Source: Inia geoffrensis
Taxonomy: Eukaryota; Chordata; Mammalia; Artiodactyla; Iniidae
NCBI GenBank assembly: GCA_036417435.1
Contig: CM070910.1
Span: 67,674,784-67,738,783, forward strand
Direction of reading: 5' to 3'
DNA length: 64,000 nucleotides
Shown here piece after piece: positions 63,995-64,000 of this stretch. The notes under the pieces were generated by a model, which worked only from the letters and a program-made list of their open reading frames with translations, made no database searches and was not told where the DNA came from. How positions within the stretch are numbered: the stretch's first letter is position 1; the number at the start of each line of letters is the position of its first letter. Position numbers and translations under genes: made by a program.

Positions 63995-64000
63995 GTGAGG

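Noticed and set aside
1..64000. CRISPR arrays, operons, prophage or other bacterial systems
   Set aside because: The window is intron-rich mammalian DNA. The direct repeats found are microsatellites, SINEs and one 45-bp tandem duplication.
1..64000. Intronic snoRNA, tRNA or U6 genes
   Set aside because: I looked for tRNA, U6 and Y-RNA-like sequence and found only tRNA-derived SINE heads. Box C/D or H/ACA elements cannot be excluded without a covariance-model search.

Overview
The window is a piece of a mammalian nuclear genome, almost certainly from a cetacean. At least 26 copies or fragments of tRNA-derived CHR-type SINEs are scattered through it, with heads such as 'cttccctggtggcgcagtgg'. 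Many are CpG-rich and still flanked by clear target-site duplications. Ruminant-type repeats such as BovB were not seen. This points to a whale or dolphin, most likely a toothed whale. The species call is inference.

One protein-coding gene runs across the whole window on the + strand: MDN1, which encodes midasin (Rea1/Mdn1), the giant dynein-like AAA+ ATPase that remodels pre-60S ribosomal particles. I could place 39 consecutive internal exons between 939 and 63994. All have GT/AG borders and compatible phases. Together they give 5,728 coding bases with no stop or frameshift, about 1,909 residues. By P-loop spacing this corresponds to roughly residues 110-2019 of the ~5,600-residue human protein. 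The promoter and first exons lie upstream, and AAA6, the linker, the acidic region and the MIDAS domain lie downstream.

Layout: exons 1-3 (939-1898) encode the N-terminal domain. Exons 4-8 hold AAA1, which has a normal P-loop but degenerate downstream motifs. Exons 9-11 join it to AAA2. Exons 12-20 hold AAA2, 21-26 AAA3, 27-33 AAA4 and 34-38 AAA5. Exon 39 leads towards AAA6. The five AAA modules belong to one polypeptide and form most of one hexameric ring.

The introns hold CHR SINEs, older MIR, L2 and L1 remnants, two Tigger-like DNA transposons, a complete-looking hAT-type element, a mariner-like palindrome, two LTR-like repeats, microsatellites, a perfect 45-bp tandem duplication, and a processed pseudogene of TIMM9 in the intron after exon 29. 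The points most worth checking are: the TIMM9 retrocopy; a SINE inserted a few bases inside the exon 8 donor; the unusual exon 19 donor in an exon flanked by inverted long SINEs; and a candidate poison exon at 60151-60258. I found no bacterial-type system, CRISPR array or second intact gene.
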